DNA from: Roseateles saccharophilus
GTDB lineage: Bacteria > Pseudomonadota > Gammaproteobacteria > Burkholderiales > Burkholderiaceae_C
Assembly: GCF_004342485.1 (NCBI RefSeq)
Contig: NZ_SMBU01000009.1
Coordinates: 124,780 to 188,779 of the forward strand
Reading direction: 5' to 3'
Length of the DNA stretch: 64,000 nt
The notes below the pieces were generated by a model. It searched no databases. It saw only the letters and a program-made list of their open reading frames with translations, and had not been told where the DNA came from. Numbering within the stretch: position 1 is the stretch's first letter; each line of letters starts with the position of its first letter. Made by a program: the position numbers and the translations under genes. Below are positions 16,774-25,420 of this stretch, one piece after another.

Positions 16774-18210
16774 TCAGCCCTTCAACAGCGCCAGCACCTG
16801 CTGCGGCAGCTGGTTGGCCTGGGCCACCATGGCCGTGCCGGCCTGCTGCAGCACCTGGGCGCGGCTGAGGTTGGCGGTTTCCGCGGCGAAGTCGGCGTCC
16901 TGGATGCGGCTGCGCGAGGCCGACAGGTTGTCGCTGGCCGTCTGCAGGTTGTCGATCGTGGAGCTGAAGCGGTTCTGGATCGCGCCCAGCGTGGCGCGGT
17001 TGCTGTTGATCGTGGTGAGGGCGGCATCGATGGCCGACAGCGCGGCGTTGGCGCCGCCCACGGTCGAGATGTCGATCGCGCTGACGGCGGTGCCGGTGGC
17101 GCCGATGGCGGTCGTCGAGTTCAGGCCGCCGGCCTGGGCGAACACCACGCTGCCGCTCGTGCCGGGAGGCGCGACGTAGTTGATGTTGATCGTGCCACCA
17201 TAGGTGGTGCCGGACGTGGCGCCGATGCCGAAGTCGGTCAGGTTGGAGCCGGTGAAGGCGCCCGCGGCATAGCTCACCGTGATGTTGCGGCCGTCGGCAG
17301 CCGTCAGCGCGACACCCGAGCCAGTGTCGGTGGCATTCACGCCGGTCACGGCCGATTGCGCATTCAGTGCGGCGACGACGTTGGCGCGGTTGGAGGCCAG
17401 CGCTGCACCACCGGTCGTGCCGTTGACGTTGATGGCCACGCCGTTGACGGTGATGGTGGCCGCGCCGGAGGCCGAGGAGTTGGCGGTCGAGGTGCCCGCG
17501 GCGACGCTGGTGGCATTGGCGGTGGCGGTCAGTCCGGCAATATTGGCGGAGTTGATCGCCGAGGCCTGGGCCTTGGCGTCGACGGCGACGGTGCCGATCG
17601 CCACGGGGCCAGCGCCGCCGACATTGACCGTCAGTGCGGCTGGCGTGTTGCTGGCCGTGCCGATGGACTGGCCGGTGAGCGTGAAGCCCTGGAACTGGCC
17701 GAGGGCGCTGGCTCGCGCGCTGGCGATGCCGGCGACCGTGATGGTCTGGCCAGCATTGGCGCCGACCTGGAATTGCTGGGCCTGGAAGCTGCCGTCCAGC
17801 AGGTTCAGGCCGTTGAACTGCGTCTGCGTCGCGACGCGGTCGATTTCGGCGGAGAGCTGGGCGACTTCCTGCTGCAGCGCGGCGCGGTCGCTGGTGCTGT
17901 TGGTCGCGTTGGCGGACTGCACGGCCAGTTCGCGCATGCGCTGCAGGTTGCTGCCGATCGAGCCCAGGCCACCTTCGGCCACTTGGGCCAGCGAGATGCC
18001 GTCGTTGGCATTGCGGGCCGCCTGGTTCAGGCCGCGGATCTGCGACGTGAAGCGTTCGGCGATCGCGAGGCCGGCGGCGTCGTCCTTGGCGCTGTTGATG
18101 CGAAGTCCGGACGACAGGCGCTGGATCGCGGTGCTCAGATCGTTCTGCGTCCGGTTGGCATTGCGCTGGGCAGTCAGGGACGACAGATTGGTGTTGATGG
18201 TCTGCGGCAT
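16774..18210 (-). CDS. fliC: flagellin FliC, paralogue 1
   Basis: Major filament protein. The 478-residue product has the conserved D0/D1 N-terminus (PQTINTNLSSLTAQRN..., through [20 protein letters not shown]) and C-terminus ([42 protein letters not shown] to LLKG). The exposed central part, residues about 190-380, is Ala/Thr/Gly/Ser-rich and differs from the neighbouring copy. A GGAGAG ribosome site precedes ATG 18210. Upstream at 18327-18356 is the candidate FlhD4C2 motif rather than a good sigma-28 promoter, suggesting regulation different from paralogue 2. Confidence 0.97.
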   Translation of the reverse strand: MPQTINTNLSSLTAQRNANRTQNDLSTAIQRLSSGLRINSAKDDAAGLAIAERFTSQIRGLNQAARNANDGISLAQVAEGGLGSIGSNLQRMRELAVQSANATNSTSDRAALQQEVAQLSAEIDRVATQTQFNGLNLLDGSFQAQQFQVGANAGQTITVAGIASARASALGQFQGFTLTGQSIGTASNTPAALTVNVGGAGPVAIGTVAVDAKAQASAINSANIAGLTATANATSVAAGTSTANSSASGAATITVNGVAINVNGTTGGAALASNRANVVAALNAQSAVTGVNATDTGSGVALTAADGRNITVSYAAGAFTGSNLTDFGIGATSGTTYGGTININYVAPPGTSGSVVFAQAGGLNSTTAIGATGTAVSAIDISTVGGANAALSAIDAALTTINSNRATLGAIQNRFSSTIDNLQTASDNLSASRSRIQDADFAAETANLSRAQVLQQAGTAMVAQANQLPQQVLALLKG

Positions 18211-18326
18211 GAAATCTCTCCGTGAAAGCCTTGCATTCGTGGATCGATTCCGTCGATCCGAACGCCAAATGCCGATCCGGAATTTGGTGTACGAATTCTT
18301 CCGAGCACGGCACCTCGGCCTAGCCC

Positions 18327-18356
18327 GGATAAGCGGCGGCTTTTACGGCCAATTCC
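18327..18356 (-). promoter_or_regulatory. Candidate FlhD4C2 site upstream of flagellin paralogue 1
   Basis: GGATAAGC (18327-18334), fifteen bases, CAATTCC (18350-18356): the same two halves at exactly the same spacing as in the flgA/flgB divergent region. It lies about 117-146 bases upstream of the flagellin start. Functional assignment is inference. Confidence 0.45.
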
Positions 18357-18371
18357 TGCCTCCCAAATGAC

Positions 18372-18417
18372 TGCGGGCCGGCTCTCGCCGGGTTGCCCCG
18401 GAGAAAGTCGGCCCGCG
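18372..18417 (-). terminator. Long hairpin after flagellin paralogue 2
   Basis: GCGGGCCG / CGGCCCGC form the outer stem, with a second stem inside (CCGGG ttgc CCCGG). It lies 37-82 bases past the stop codon of the upstream flagellin gene and before the promoter region of paralogue 1. There is no clear U-tract in the transcribed direction, so it may stabilise or end the flagellin message by another route. Confidence 0.4.
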
Positions 18418-18453
18418 GCGCCACGCTTGCGGCGCGGCGCGACTCAGGCGTGC

Positions 18454-19884
18454 TTAACGCAGCAGCGTCAGCACTTGCTGCGGCAGCTGGTTGGCCTGGG
18501 CCACCATGGCCGTGCCGGCCTGCTGCAGCACCTGGGCGCGGCTGAGGTTGGCGGTTTCCGCGGCGAAGTCGGCGTCCTGGATGCGGCTGCGAGAGGCCGA
18601 CAGGTTGTTGCTCGTGGTCGACAGGTTGTCGATCGTGGAGCTGAAGCGATTCTGGATCGCGCCGAGGTTGGCGCGGCTGCCGTTGACCGAAGCCAGCGCG
18701 GCGTCGATGGCCGACAGGGCGGAGTTGGCGCCGCCGACCGTCGAGATGTCGATCGCGCTGACCTGCGTGCCGGTCGCGGCAATGGCGTTGCTGGCGCTCA
18801 GGCCACCAGCCTGTGTGAAGGCGACCGTGCCCGAGACACCTGCCGGGGCGGTGTACGCGAGGTTGACCGTGCCGCCATTGGTGGCCAGGGCCGCGGCGCT
18901 GACGCCGAAGTCGGTCGAGGCAGAGCCAGTGAACGTGCCAGCCGCGTATGCGACCGTGATATTGCGGCCATCGGCGGCGGTCAGCTGGACGCCGGCGCCG
19001 GTGTCGGTGGCAGACACGCCGGTGGCGGCCGACTGTGCGTTAAACGCGGAGACGACAGCGGCCCGGTTTGAGGTCAGGCCGGCGCCGCCGGTCGTGCCGG
19101 CGACGCTGATGGCGATGCCGTTGACAGTGAAGGTCGCTGTACCGGAGGCGCTGGAGGCGGCAGCCGAGACGCCAGCGGCGACGACGGTGGCGTTGGCGGT
19201 GGCGGTCAGGCCGGGGACGTTGCCCGAGTTGATTGCTGCGGCCTGGGCCTTGGCGTCGACGGCCACGGAGCCGAGGTTGTAGTTGGTGCCACCCACGTTC
19301 ACCGACAGCGCTGCGGCGGTATTGCTCGCCGTGCCGATCGACACGTTGCTCGCGGAGAAGCCCTGGTACTGGCCGAGGGCGCTGGCGCGGGCGCTGGCGA
19401 TGCTGGCCACCGTGATGGTCTGGCCGGCATTGGCGCCGACCTGGAATTGCTGGGCCTGGAAGCTGCCGTCCAGCAGGTTCAAGCCGTTGAACTGGGTCTG
19501 CGTCGAGACACGGTCGATTTCGGCGGCGAGCTGCGTGACTTCCTGCTGCAGGGCGGCGCGGTCGCTGGAGCTGTTGGTCGCGTTGGCGGATTGCACGGCC
19601 AGTTCGCGCATGCGCTGCAGGTTGCTGCCGATGGAGCCGAGCGCGCCTTCAGCCGTCTGCGCCAGCGAGATGCCGTCGTTGGCATTGCGGGCGGCCTGGT
19701 TCAGGCCGTTGATCTGCGAGGTGAAGCGCTCGGAAATCGCGAGGCCGGCGGCGTCGTCCTTGGCGCTGTTGATGCGCAGGCCGGAGGACAGGCGAGCGAT
19801 GGCGGTGCTCAGGTCGTTCTGCGCCTTGCTGGCATTGCGCTGAGCACTGAGCGAGTTCAGGTTGGTGTTGATCTGCATCGACAT
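18454..19884 (-). CDS. fliC: flagellin FliC, paralogue 2
   Basis: A second flagellin of 476 residues, tandem to paralogue 1 and nearly identical to it over the first 190 and last 90 residues ([20 protein letters not shown]...; ...[20 protein letters not shown] to LTLLR). The surface-exposed middle differs throughout while keeping the same Ala/Thr/Gly-rich style. ATG 19884 has AAGGAG seven bases upstream. A sigma-28 promoter lies about 195 bases upstream, giving a long untranslated leader. The pair most likely arose by duplication followed by divergence of the middle domain. Confidence 0.97.
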   Translation of the reverse strand: MSMQINTNLNSLSAQRNASKAQNDLSTAIARLSSGLRINSAKDDAAGLAISERFTSQINGLNQAARNANDGISLAQTAEGALGSIGSNLQRMRELAVQSANATNSSSDRAALQQEVTQLAAEIDRVSTQTQFNGLNLLDGSFQAQQFQVGANAGQTITVASIASARASALGQYQGFSASNVSIGTASNTAAALSVNVGGTNYNLGSVAVDAKAQAAAINSGNVPGLTATANATVVAAGVSAAASSASGTATFTVNGIAISVAGTTGGAGLTSNRAAVVSAFNAQSAATGVSATDTGAGVQLTAADGRNITVAYAAGTFTGSASTDFGVSAAALATNGGTVNLAYTAPAGVSGTVAFTQAGGLSASNAIAATGTQVSAIDISTVGGANSALSAIDAALASVNGSRANLGAIQNRFSSTIDNLSTTSNNLSASRSRIQDADFAAETANLSRAQVLQQAGTAMVAQANQLPQQVLTLLR

Positions 19885-20387
19885 GATGTAACTCCTTCGA
19901 GTTGAATTGACTTCCGGCAGGAGCGCCGGCATCGCCGGAGCCGCGGGAGTCGGACAGCCGACGCCTTGAGCCCCAATCTGCCGCAGAGGGGCTGGCCCGC
20001 CCTGCTGCGCCCGGCATCCGCCACCTGGGTGGCCACTCCGGACACGACGCCAATTCCTCGGCTGCCGTTGCAGCGTTTATCGGAATGGCCGGCGGAGAAC
20101 TTGAATCCTTTGTTGCGGCACTCGCTGAAGAAATGAGAAATCGCCCACCGAAATCGTGGCGATTCGTGAACTGCGTCGCTGTGCGCCCAGCCAAAGCCGC
20201 GCTGCGGGCGGGGCTGGCGGCGAAGGCGAATCGGCCAAGGCTGTAGCAGCCTTGTCAGGCAAATTCCTACACCGGGGGTGGAAATACCCGGACTCAAGTC
20301 GCCGAAATGGCCCGATCCCGACCGCTATTCGTGCTCTTCACAATCCGTCGCATACCGAAACACGTTGCCAGCAGACACGGAGCCCCC
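19885..20387. other. 503-base regulatory region between flagellin 2 and flhD
   Basis: No gene is visible here. The region holds the leader and sigma-28 promoter of flagellin 2 (20078-20104), and on the flhD side an inverted repeat AATCGCC / GGCGATT (about 20141-20163), a perfect inverted repeat CAAGGCTG tag CAGCCTTG (20236-20254), and the flhD ribosome site (GGAG, about 20380). The two inverted repeats are candidate operators for control of the master regulator. I could not assign a -35/-10 pair for flhDC with confidence. Confidence 0.6.
20078..20104 (-). promoter_or_regulatory. Sigma-28 promoter of flagellin paralogue 2
   Basis: Minus strand: TCAAGTT, fourteen bases, CCGATA(AA). Same form as the motA and flgM sites (TCAAGxx-N13-CCGATA) but with a spacer one base longer. 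The long distance to the start codon (about 195 bases) is unusual for sigma-28 flagellin promoters. Confidence 0.6.
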
Positions 20388-20708
20388 ATGAAAGCCGAAC
20401 AGATCCTTGCCGAAATCCGCGAAGCCAACCTGTCCTATTTGATGCTGGCCCAGAGCCTGATCCGCGCCGACCGCGAGCAGGCCCTGTACCGGCTGGGCAT
20501 CAGCGAGGAGACGGCGACGCTGATCGGCACGCTGAGCCCGGCGCAGATCATGAAGATCGCGGCCGGCAACACGCTGCTATGCGCCTTCCGCATGAGCGAC
20601 GACCTGGTGTGGGGCCTGCTGACCAATCACAGCAAGCCGGGTGCGAACGAAAGCGTCAGTCGCCTGCACGCCTCCATCCTCATGGCTGGCCGCCATGAAC
20701 ATGTCTGA
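20388..20708 (+). CDS. flhD: flagellar master regulator subunit FlhD
   Basis: FlhD, with FlhC, forms the FlhD4C2 activator that turns on basal-body genes and fliA. The 106-residue product matches the family in length and text: EILAEIREANLSYLMLAQSLIRADREQALYRLGI near the start and TLSPAQIMKIAAGNTLLCAFR in the DNA-binding helix region. ATG 20388 is chosen (GGAG seven to eight bases upstream); the frame is open further up but without similarity. A 162-base gap full of hairpins separates it from flhC. Confidence 0.97.
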   Translation: MKAEQILAEIREANLSYLMLAQSLIRADREQALYRLGISEETATLIGTLSPAQIMKIAAGNTLLCAFRMSDDLVWGLLTNHSKPGANESVSRLHASILMAGRHEHV

Positions 20709-20709
20709 G

Positions 20710-20790
20710 GCCCCCGGCGGCGCGGTTACGCGCCGCTGACCCCCCGAGGGGGTGGGGATCGCTCAGGGGCCAGCCCCTGAGCGGCATCCC
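20710..20790 (+). repeat. Three stacked hairpins in the flhD-flhC gap
   Basis: Directly after the flhD stop are GCGGCGCG gtta CGCGCCGC (20717-20736), CCCCC ga GGGGG (about 20740-20752) and CGCTCAGGGGC ca GCCCCTGAGCG (20760-20783). They resemble the CCCC..GGGG plus variable-stem module of the dispersed repeats. Placed inside an operon whose two products act as a fixed-ratio complex, they could lower flhC expression, protect flhD mRNA or terminate part of the transcripts. Function unknown. Confidence 0.55.
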
Positions 20791-20870
20791 CTGAGGCGGG
20801 CGGCTTGGGCACGGCCCGGCGCTCGCCCGCAATACCGAATACCGAACACACCGAATTCCAGGAGCCCACC

Positions 20871-21407
20871 ATGCGCGTCAAGAGCATCCTCACCGAAGCC
20901 AGGCAGATCGAACGTGCCGTTCAGCTGATCCACCTCGGTGCCCGCCTGCAGGTGCTGGAATCGGAGACCGACCTGTCCTATGAGCGACTGCTGCGCCTGT
21001 ACAAGGAAGTGAGCGGCAAGTCGCCGTCCAAGGGCCAGCTGCCGTTCTCGACCGACTGGTTCATGACCTGGCAGCCCAACATCCATGCCAGCCTGTTCCT
21101 GAACATCCACGAGTACCTGAACAAGGCCGCGGAGATGGACGAGATCGACACCGTGATCAAGGCCTACCAGCTCTATCAGGAGCAGACCCATGCCCAGGGG
21201 CTGGAGGCCATGCTGTCCGTCACCCGCGCCTGGCGCCTCGTGAAGTTCGTCGACAACGGCATGCTGACGCTGACCAAGTGCTCCAAGTGCAACGGCCAGT
21301 TCGTGACCCACCCGCACGAGATCGCCCGCCACTTCATCTGCGGCCTGTGCAACCCGCCGGCGCGTGCGGGCAAGGGCCGGGCGCAGGGCTCGATCCAGAT
21401 GCACTAG
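20871..21407 (+). CDS. flhC: flagellar master regulator subunit FlhC
   Basis: FlhC supplies most of the DNA contacts of FlhD4C2. The 178-residue product carries the zinc site CSKC (Cys137, Cys140) and CGLC (Cys157, Cys160) and the family text LPFSTDWFMTWQPNIHASLFLNIHEYL. ATG 20871 has CAGGAG eight bases upstream. The extra in-frame codons before it are non-conserved. Confidence 0.97.
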   Translation: MRVKSILTEARQIERAVQLIHLGARLQVLESETDLSYERLLRLYKEVSGKSPSKGQLPFSTDWFMTWQPNIHASLFLNIHEYLNKAAEMDEIDTVIKAYQLYQEQTHAQGLEAMLSVTRAWRLVKFVDNGMLTLTKCSKCNGQFVTHPHEIARHFICGLCNPPARAGKGRAQGSIQMH

Positions 21408-21427
21408 CCGCGCGGCGACCCATTGCC

Positions 21428-22177
21428 ATGGGCGGGCGTTGGCCGCTGTCGGCGCTGTGGGCCTGGTTGGCGGCCTGGCTGATCTATTCGGTGGCGCGCG
21501 CGACCGGCCTGGCGGCTGGCCCGGCTTTGACGCTGGGTGTCGCCACCGGGGCGGTGCTTGGCTGGCGGCAGCGTGATCGTTGGCGCGGCCTCATCGTCGC
21601 GCTTGGCTTCCCGGTTTCGGTGCTGGGCCTGGATTGGCAGGGCGGTGCCTCGAGCCTGCTTTGGCTGGCGCCATTGTTGCTGTTGTGGTGGCTCTACCCG
21701 CGCCATGCCTGGACCGATGCGCCGCTTTTCCCGACGCCGCAGAACGCCCTCGAGAGCGTGCCGACATTCGCGCCGCTTGGGGCCGGGGCCCGCGTGCTGG
21801 ATGCCGGGTGCGGCGCCGGTGATGGCCTGCGAGAACTTGTGCGCATCTATCCGGCTGCCCGCGTCGAGGGGGTCGAGTTAAGTCCCCCGCTTGCCTGGCT
21901 CGCACACTGGCGTGTGCCCGAAGCAACCGTGCGCCGGGGAGATCTTTGGGCCGACGACTGGGCGCCCTTCGCCCTCGTCTATGTGTTCCAGCGGCCCGAG
22001 TCCATGCCGCGCGTCTGGGCCAAGGCCTGCGCCGAGCTCGGCCCCGAGGCCTGGCTCGTAAGCCTGGACTTCGCGGTGCCTGAGGCGGTGCCGGTGGCGC
22101 AGTGGCAACTGGGCGGTGGGCAGTTCGTGTGGCTTTACCGGCCGGGGCGGATTGCGACGCCAAAGCCCGCCAAATGA
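21428..22177 (+). CDS. Membrane-anchored SAM methyltransferase-like protein
   Basis: The 249-residue product has three to four N-terminal membrane helices within the first 95 residues (ALWAWLAAWLIYSVARATGLAAG, GLIVALGFPVSVLGL, LLWLAPLLLLWWLYP) and then a class I methyltransferase fold with the SAM-binding motif ARVLDAGCGAGDGLRELVRIYP (about residues 118-140) and ARVEGVELSP. Substrate unknown. It follows flhC by 20 bases and ends just before the motA sigma-28 promoter, so it is probably read with flhDC. Lysine methylation of flagellin and other flagellar modification are possible jobs, but nothing in the sequence shows it. Confidence 0.75.
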   Translation: MGGRWPLSALWAWLAAWLIYSVARATGLAAGPALTLGVATGAVLGWRQRDRWRGLIVALGFPVSVLGLDWQGGASSLLWLAPLLLLWWLYPRHAWTDAPLFPTPQNALESVPTFAPLGAGARVLDAGCGAGDGLRELVRIYPAARVEGVELSPPLAWLAHWRVPEATVRRGDLWADDWAPFALVYVFQRPESMPRVWAKACAELGPEAWLVSLDFAVPEAVPVAQWQLGGGQFVWLYRPGRIATPKPAK

Positions 22178-22211
22178 AGGTTTGGGTGCCGCTTCTCCGC
22201 GGCATACTCGC

Positions 22212-22238
22212 TCAAGCCCCCCGGCAGCGGGCCGATAT
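22212..22238 (+). promoter_or_regulatory. Sigma-28 promoter of motA-motB
   Basis: TCAAGCCC, eleven bases, GCCGATAT, ending 28 bases before the motA ATG. The -10 half has seven of eight consensus bases. It matches the flgM promoter in form (GCTCAAG-N15-CCGATA). Confidence 0.8.
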
Positions 22239-22266
22239 GGCCTGAACACCCCCAACTCGACCGCGC

Positions 22267-23124
22267 ATGTTCGTCCTCATCGGCTGGGCCCTTTCCATGG
22301 CCTGCATCTTCGGCGTGTTCATCGCCCACGGCGGGAACATCGGCGTCATCCTGCACGCCTTGCCGTTCGAGATGATCACCATCTTCGGCGCGGCCACCGG
22401 CGCCTTCCTGGCCAACAACCAGATGAAGGTGGTCAAGGCCACGGCGGCCGGCCTGGGCAGCTGCTTCAAGGGCAGCAAGTACAGCAAGGCGCGCTATATG
22501 GAGCTGCTGGCGCTGATGTACGACATCCTGCAGAAGGCCCGCAAGGAGGGCCTGATGTCCATCGAGAAGGATGTCGAGGATCCGCACAACAGCCCGCTGT
22601 TCCAGAAGTACGCGACGGTGGGCAACGACCACCATGTCACCGAGTTCATCACCGACTACCTGCGCATGATGGTGTCGGGCAACCTGAACGCGCACGAGAT
22701 CGAGTCGCTGATGGACAGCGAGATCGAGACCCACCACCAGGAGGAGCATGCCGCCGTCGCCGCGCTGCAGCGCCTTGCGGGCGGCCTGCCGGCCTTCGGT
22801 ATCGTCGCCGCGGTGCTGGGCGTCGTGAACACCATGGGCTCGGTCGGCCAGCCGCCGGCCGTGCTGGGCGGCATGATCGGCTCGGCCCTGGTCGGCACCT
22901 TCCTGGGCATCCTGCTGGCCTATGGCTTCGCCGAGCCGCTGGCCGGCCTGCTGGAGCAGAAGGTCGAGGACGCCGGCAAGGAGTTCCAGTGCATCAAGAC
23001 CACGCTGTTGGCCAGCATGCAGGGCTATGCGCCGCAAGTGGCCATCGAGTTCGGCCGCAAGGTGCTGTTTTCCGGTGACCGGCCGTCGTTCACCGAGCTC
23101 GAAGGTCATGTGAAGAAGAAATGA
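22267..23124 (+). CDS. motA: flagellar motor stator protein MotA
   Basis: MotA and MotB form the proton channel that drives rotation. The 285-residue product has the four membrane helices expected, the MotA/TolQ/ExbB core AFGIVAAVLGVVNTMGSVGQPPAVLGGMIGSALVGTFLGILLAYGF, and the cytoplasmic loop (about residues 70-165) that contacts FliG, with ARKEGLMSIEKDVEDP. Start and length are normal. The sigma-28 promoter directly upstream marks it as a late gene. Confidence 0.97.
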   Translation: MFVLIGWALSMACIFGVFIAHGGNIGVILHALPFEMITIFGAATGAFLANNQMKVVKATAAGLGSCFKGSKYSKARYMELLALMYDILQKARKEGLMSIEKDVEDPHNSPLFQKYATVGNDHHVTEFITDYLRMMVSGNLNAHEIESLMDSEIETHHQEEHAAVAALQRLAGGLPAFGIVAAVLGVVNTMGSVGQPPAVLGGMIGSALVGTFLGILLAYGFAEPLAGLLEQKVEDAGKEFQCIKTTLLASMQGYAPQVAIEFGRKVLFSGDRPSFTELEGHVKKK

Positions 23125-23164
23125 TGCTGCGCGTCTTGACCAGCCAGCCGACGTCGGTCGGCGG

Positions 23165-23260
23165 CGCCCTTCAAGCGGCCGCCGTCGAACTGGCTTTGCC
23201 AGGCGACTGGCGGCGCCCCCCTGGGGGGGGAGGCGCCACAGGCGCATCGGGGGGGGGGCT
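23165..23260 (+). repeat. Dispersed hairpin repeat, family A copy 3
   Basis: Lies between motA and motB. Hairpin 1 is GCCGCCGTCG / CGACTGGCGGC around inner CTGG ctttg CCAG; compared with the other copies both outer and inner stems have changed in a pair-preserving way. The 3' module is CCCCCCTGGGGGGGGAG, stem GCGCC aca GGCGC, then a run of ten G. That G-run is the only Shine-Dalgarno-like sequence in front of motB (ATG 23263). Confidence 0.7.
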
Positions 23261-23262
23261 AA

Positions 23263-24264
23263 ATGGCCGGTGACGCAAAAAAGCTCCAGCCCATCATCAT
23301 CAAGAAGGTGAAGAAGGGCGGCCACGCGGCGCATGGCGGCGCGTGGAAGATCGCCTATGCCGACTTCGTCACGGCGATGATGGCTTTCTTCCTGCTGATG
23401 TGGCTGCTGGGCTCCACGACCGAGGGCGACAAGAAGGGCATTGCCGACTTCTTCCAGTCGCCGCTGAAGGTGTCGATGCTGGGCGGCTCGGGTTCGGGCG
23501 ACTCGTCCAGCGTCGTCAAGGGGGGCGGCAAGGACCTCACGCGGGAGACCGGCCAGGTCAAGGAGGGCGACAGCAATGCCAAGAAAGCCAGCTACACGCT
23601 GCGGGCGCTGAAGGAAGAGCAGCGCAAGGCCGAGAAGTCGCGGCTGGAGCAGCTCAAGGCCAAGGTCGAGAAGGTGTTGGCCGAGAACCCCAAGCTCGCC
23701 GCCCTGGGCGGGCAGATCCGCCTGGACATGACCAAGGAGGGCCTGCGCATCCAGATCGTCGACGAAGGCAACCGGCCGATGTTCGACAGCGGCAGCGCCG
23801 TCGTGAAGCCCTATATGCGCGAGTTGCTGCGCGAGCTCGGCAGCGTGCTGACCGAGGTGCCCAACCGCCTGACGGTGGAGGGCCACACCGACGCCCAGCC
23901 CTTCTCGGGCGGCGACAAGGGCTACAGCAACTGGGAGCTGTCGGCCGACCGGGCCAATGCCTCGCGGCGCGAGCTGGTGGCGGGCGGCCTGTCCGAAGCC
24001 CGCATGCTGCGCGTGCAGGGCCTGGCCGCCAGCAAGCTGCTCGACGCCAAGGACCCCAACAGCCCCCTGAACCGGCGCATCAGCATCATCGTGATGAACC
24101 GCGATGCCGAGGACGCCGTGCTGAAGAACCTGCCGGACGATGACGACGCTGCCGCATCGCCGCCGGGAGAGGGCGCGAGCACGCAAGTGCCGAGCACCGG
24201 GGGCACGCAAGTGCCGCTCAGCGGGAAAATGCCGCAAACTGAATCGCCCGCCTCAGCCCGCTAG
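23263..24264 (+). CDS. motB: flagellar motor stator protein MotB
   Basis: The 333-residue product has a basic cytoplasmic tail, one membrane helix (about residues 31-51) with the proton-carrying Asp34 in [13 protein letters not shown], a plug/linker region rich in Lys and Glu, and a C-terminal OmpA-like peptidoglycan-binding domain (about 190-300) with [11 protein letters not shown] and NRRISIIVM. It is followed by cheY with a 52-base gap. The ribosome site appears to be a G-run belonging to the upstream repeat. Confidence 0.97.
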   Translation: MAGDAKKLQPIIIKKVKKGGHAAHGGAWKIAYADFVTAMMAFFLLMWLLGSTTEGDKKGIADFFQSPLKVSMLGGSGSGDSSSVVKGGGKDLTRETGQVKEGDSNAKKASYTLRALKEEQRKAEKSRLEQLKAKVEKVLAENPKLAALGGQIRLDMTKEGLRIQIVDEGNRPMFDSGSAVVKPYMRELLRELGSVLTEVPNRLTVEGHTDAQPFSGGDKGYSNWELSADRANASRRELVAGGLSEARMLRVQGLAASKLLDAKDPNSPLNRRISIIVMNRDAEDAVLKNLPDDDDAAASPPGEGASTQVPSTGGTQVPLSGKMPQTESPASAR

Positions 24265-24316
24265 AACTAGACTGCGGGCTGACCCCTGTGAAATCCCGCC
24301 CCGAGAGAGGATAGCC

Positions 24317-24709
24317 ATGAGCGCTGAGATGAAATTCCTGGTTGTCGACGACTTCTCCACCATGCGCCGCATCGTCCGCGGCCTGCTGAAGGAGATCGGC
24401 TACAACAACTGCGAAGAGGCCGAGGACGGTGTCGAGGCGCTGAACATGCTCAAGGGCTCCAAGTTCGATTTCGTCGTCAGCGACATCAACATGCCCAACA
24501 TGACGGGTTTCGAGTTGCTGAAGGCCATCAAGGAAGACCCCAATCTCAAGCACCTGCCGGTGCTGATGGTCACGGCCGAGGCCCGCAAGGAAGACATCGT
24601 GCTGGCGGCGCAGTCGGGGGCGGCAGGCTATATCGTCAAGCCCTTCACGAAGGCGACTTTGGAAGAGAAGGTCCAGAAGATCATGCAGAAGCTGGCCGCC
24701 GCGGCCTGA
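24317..24709 (+). CDS. cheY: chemotaxis response regulator CheY
   Basis: Single-domain receiver of 130 residues. The acidic pocket is Asp11-Asp12, the phosphorylation site Asp56 (VVSDINMPN), the Thr switch in [10 protein letters not shown] and the conserved Lys in [14 protein letters not shown]. Phospho-CheY binds FliM and reverses rotation. ATG 24317 follows AGAGAGGATAGCC. It lies between motB and cheZ. No CheA is in this window, so its kinase must be encoded elsewhere. Confidence 0.97.
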   Translation: MSAEMKFLVVDDFSTMRRIVRGLLKEIGYNNCEEAEDGVEALNMLKGSKFDFVVSDINMPNMTGFELLKAIKEDPNLKHLPVLMVTAEARKEDIVLAAQSGAAGYIVKPFTKATLEEKVQKIMQKLAAAA

Positions 24710-24733
24710 CAACAAACAAAAGAGGGGACTGCC

Positions 24734-25369
24734 ATGTCGATGGAACAGTTGGAGCAACTGGGCAAGGCCCAGGAGCCTTTGCTCGTCTCACCCGAGGTCT
24801 TCCAGCAGCTTGGCACCATCACCCGCACCCTGCACGACACGATGCAGCGCCTGGGTGTCATGCCCAAGCTGCAGGTGGCCACCGACGGCCTGCCCGACGC
24901 GCGCAGCCGCCTGAACTACATTGCCACCAAGACGGCCGCCGCCGCCGAGAAGGTGCTGAACTCCGTCGACCAGGCCAAGGCCGAGCACGCCGGCATCAGC
25001 AAGGCCACGCAGGATCTGGCCGCCGCCATCGTGGCCGACCCGGTGCGCGCCGTGGCCAGCGGTGCGGTGATGAATTTCGTCAAGGATGTCGAGGCCCGCA
25101 CCCAGAGCATCGACGCCCACCTGACCGACATCATGCTGGCCCAGGACTTCCACGACCTGACCGGACAGGTGGTCGCCAAGGTCGTCACGCTGGCCAATGA
25201 CCTGGAAGACAGCCTCGTCAAGCTGCTGGTGCAGGTCGTGCCGCCCGACCAGCGCGAGAAGGTCGACCCCAACATCCTGCAGGGGCCGGTCGTGAACCCC
25301 GAGGGCCGCACCGACGTGGTGGCCGACCAGGGCGAGGTCGACGACCTGCTCGCCAGCCTGGGCTTCTGA
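24734..25369 (+). CDS. cheZ: phospho-CheY phosphatase CheZ
   Basis: CheZ removes phosphate from CheY. The 211-residue helical protein has the catalytic signature LAQDFHDLTGQVVAKVV (Asp and Gln, about residues 135-150) and the C-terminal CheY-binding tail DDLLASLGF, both diagnostic. It follows cheY by 24 bases with AGAGGGG as ribosome site and is followed by an intrinsic terminator. Confidence 0.96.
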   Translation: MSMEQLEQLGKAQEPLLVSPEVFQQLGTITRTLHDTMQRLGVMPKLQVATDGLPDARSRLNYIATKTAAAAEKVLNSVDQAKAEHAGISKATQDLAAAIVADPVRAVASGAVMNFVKDVEARTQSIDAHLTDIMLAQDFHDLTGQVVAKVVTLANDLEDSLVKLLVQVVPPDQREKVDPNILQGPVVNPEGRTDVVADQGEVDDLLASLGF

Positions 25370-25389
25370 ACCCAGCCCCGCCTCCCGAG

Positions 25390-25420
25390 CGGCCGGCCCT
25401 TGTGCCGGCCGTTTACGTTT
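25390..25420 (+). terminator. Intrinsic terminator after cheZ
   Basis: CGGCCGGC and GCCGGCCG form an eight-base-pair stem with a six-base loop followed by TTTACGTTTT. It lies in the 51-base gap between the convergent cheZ and binding-protein genes and could serve both strands. Confidence 0.75.
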
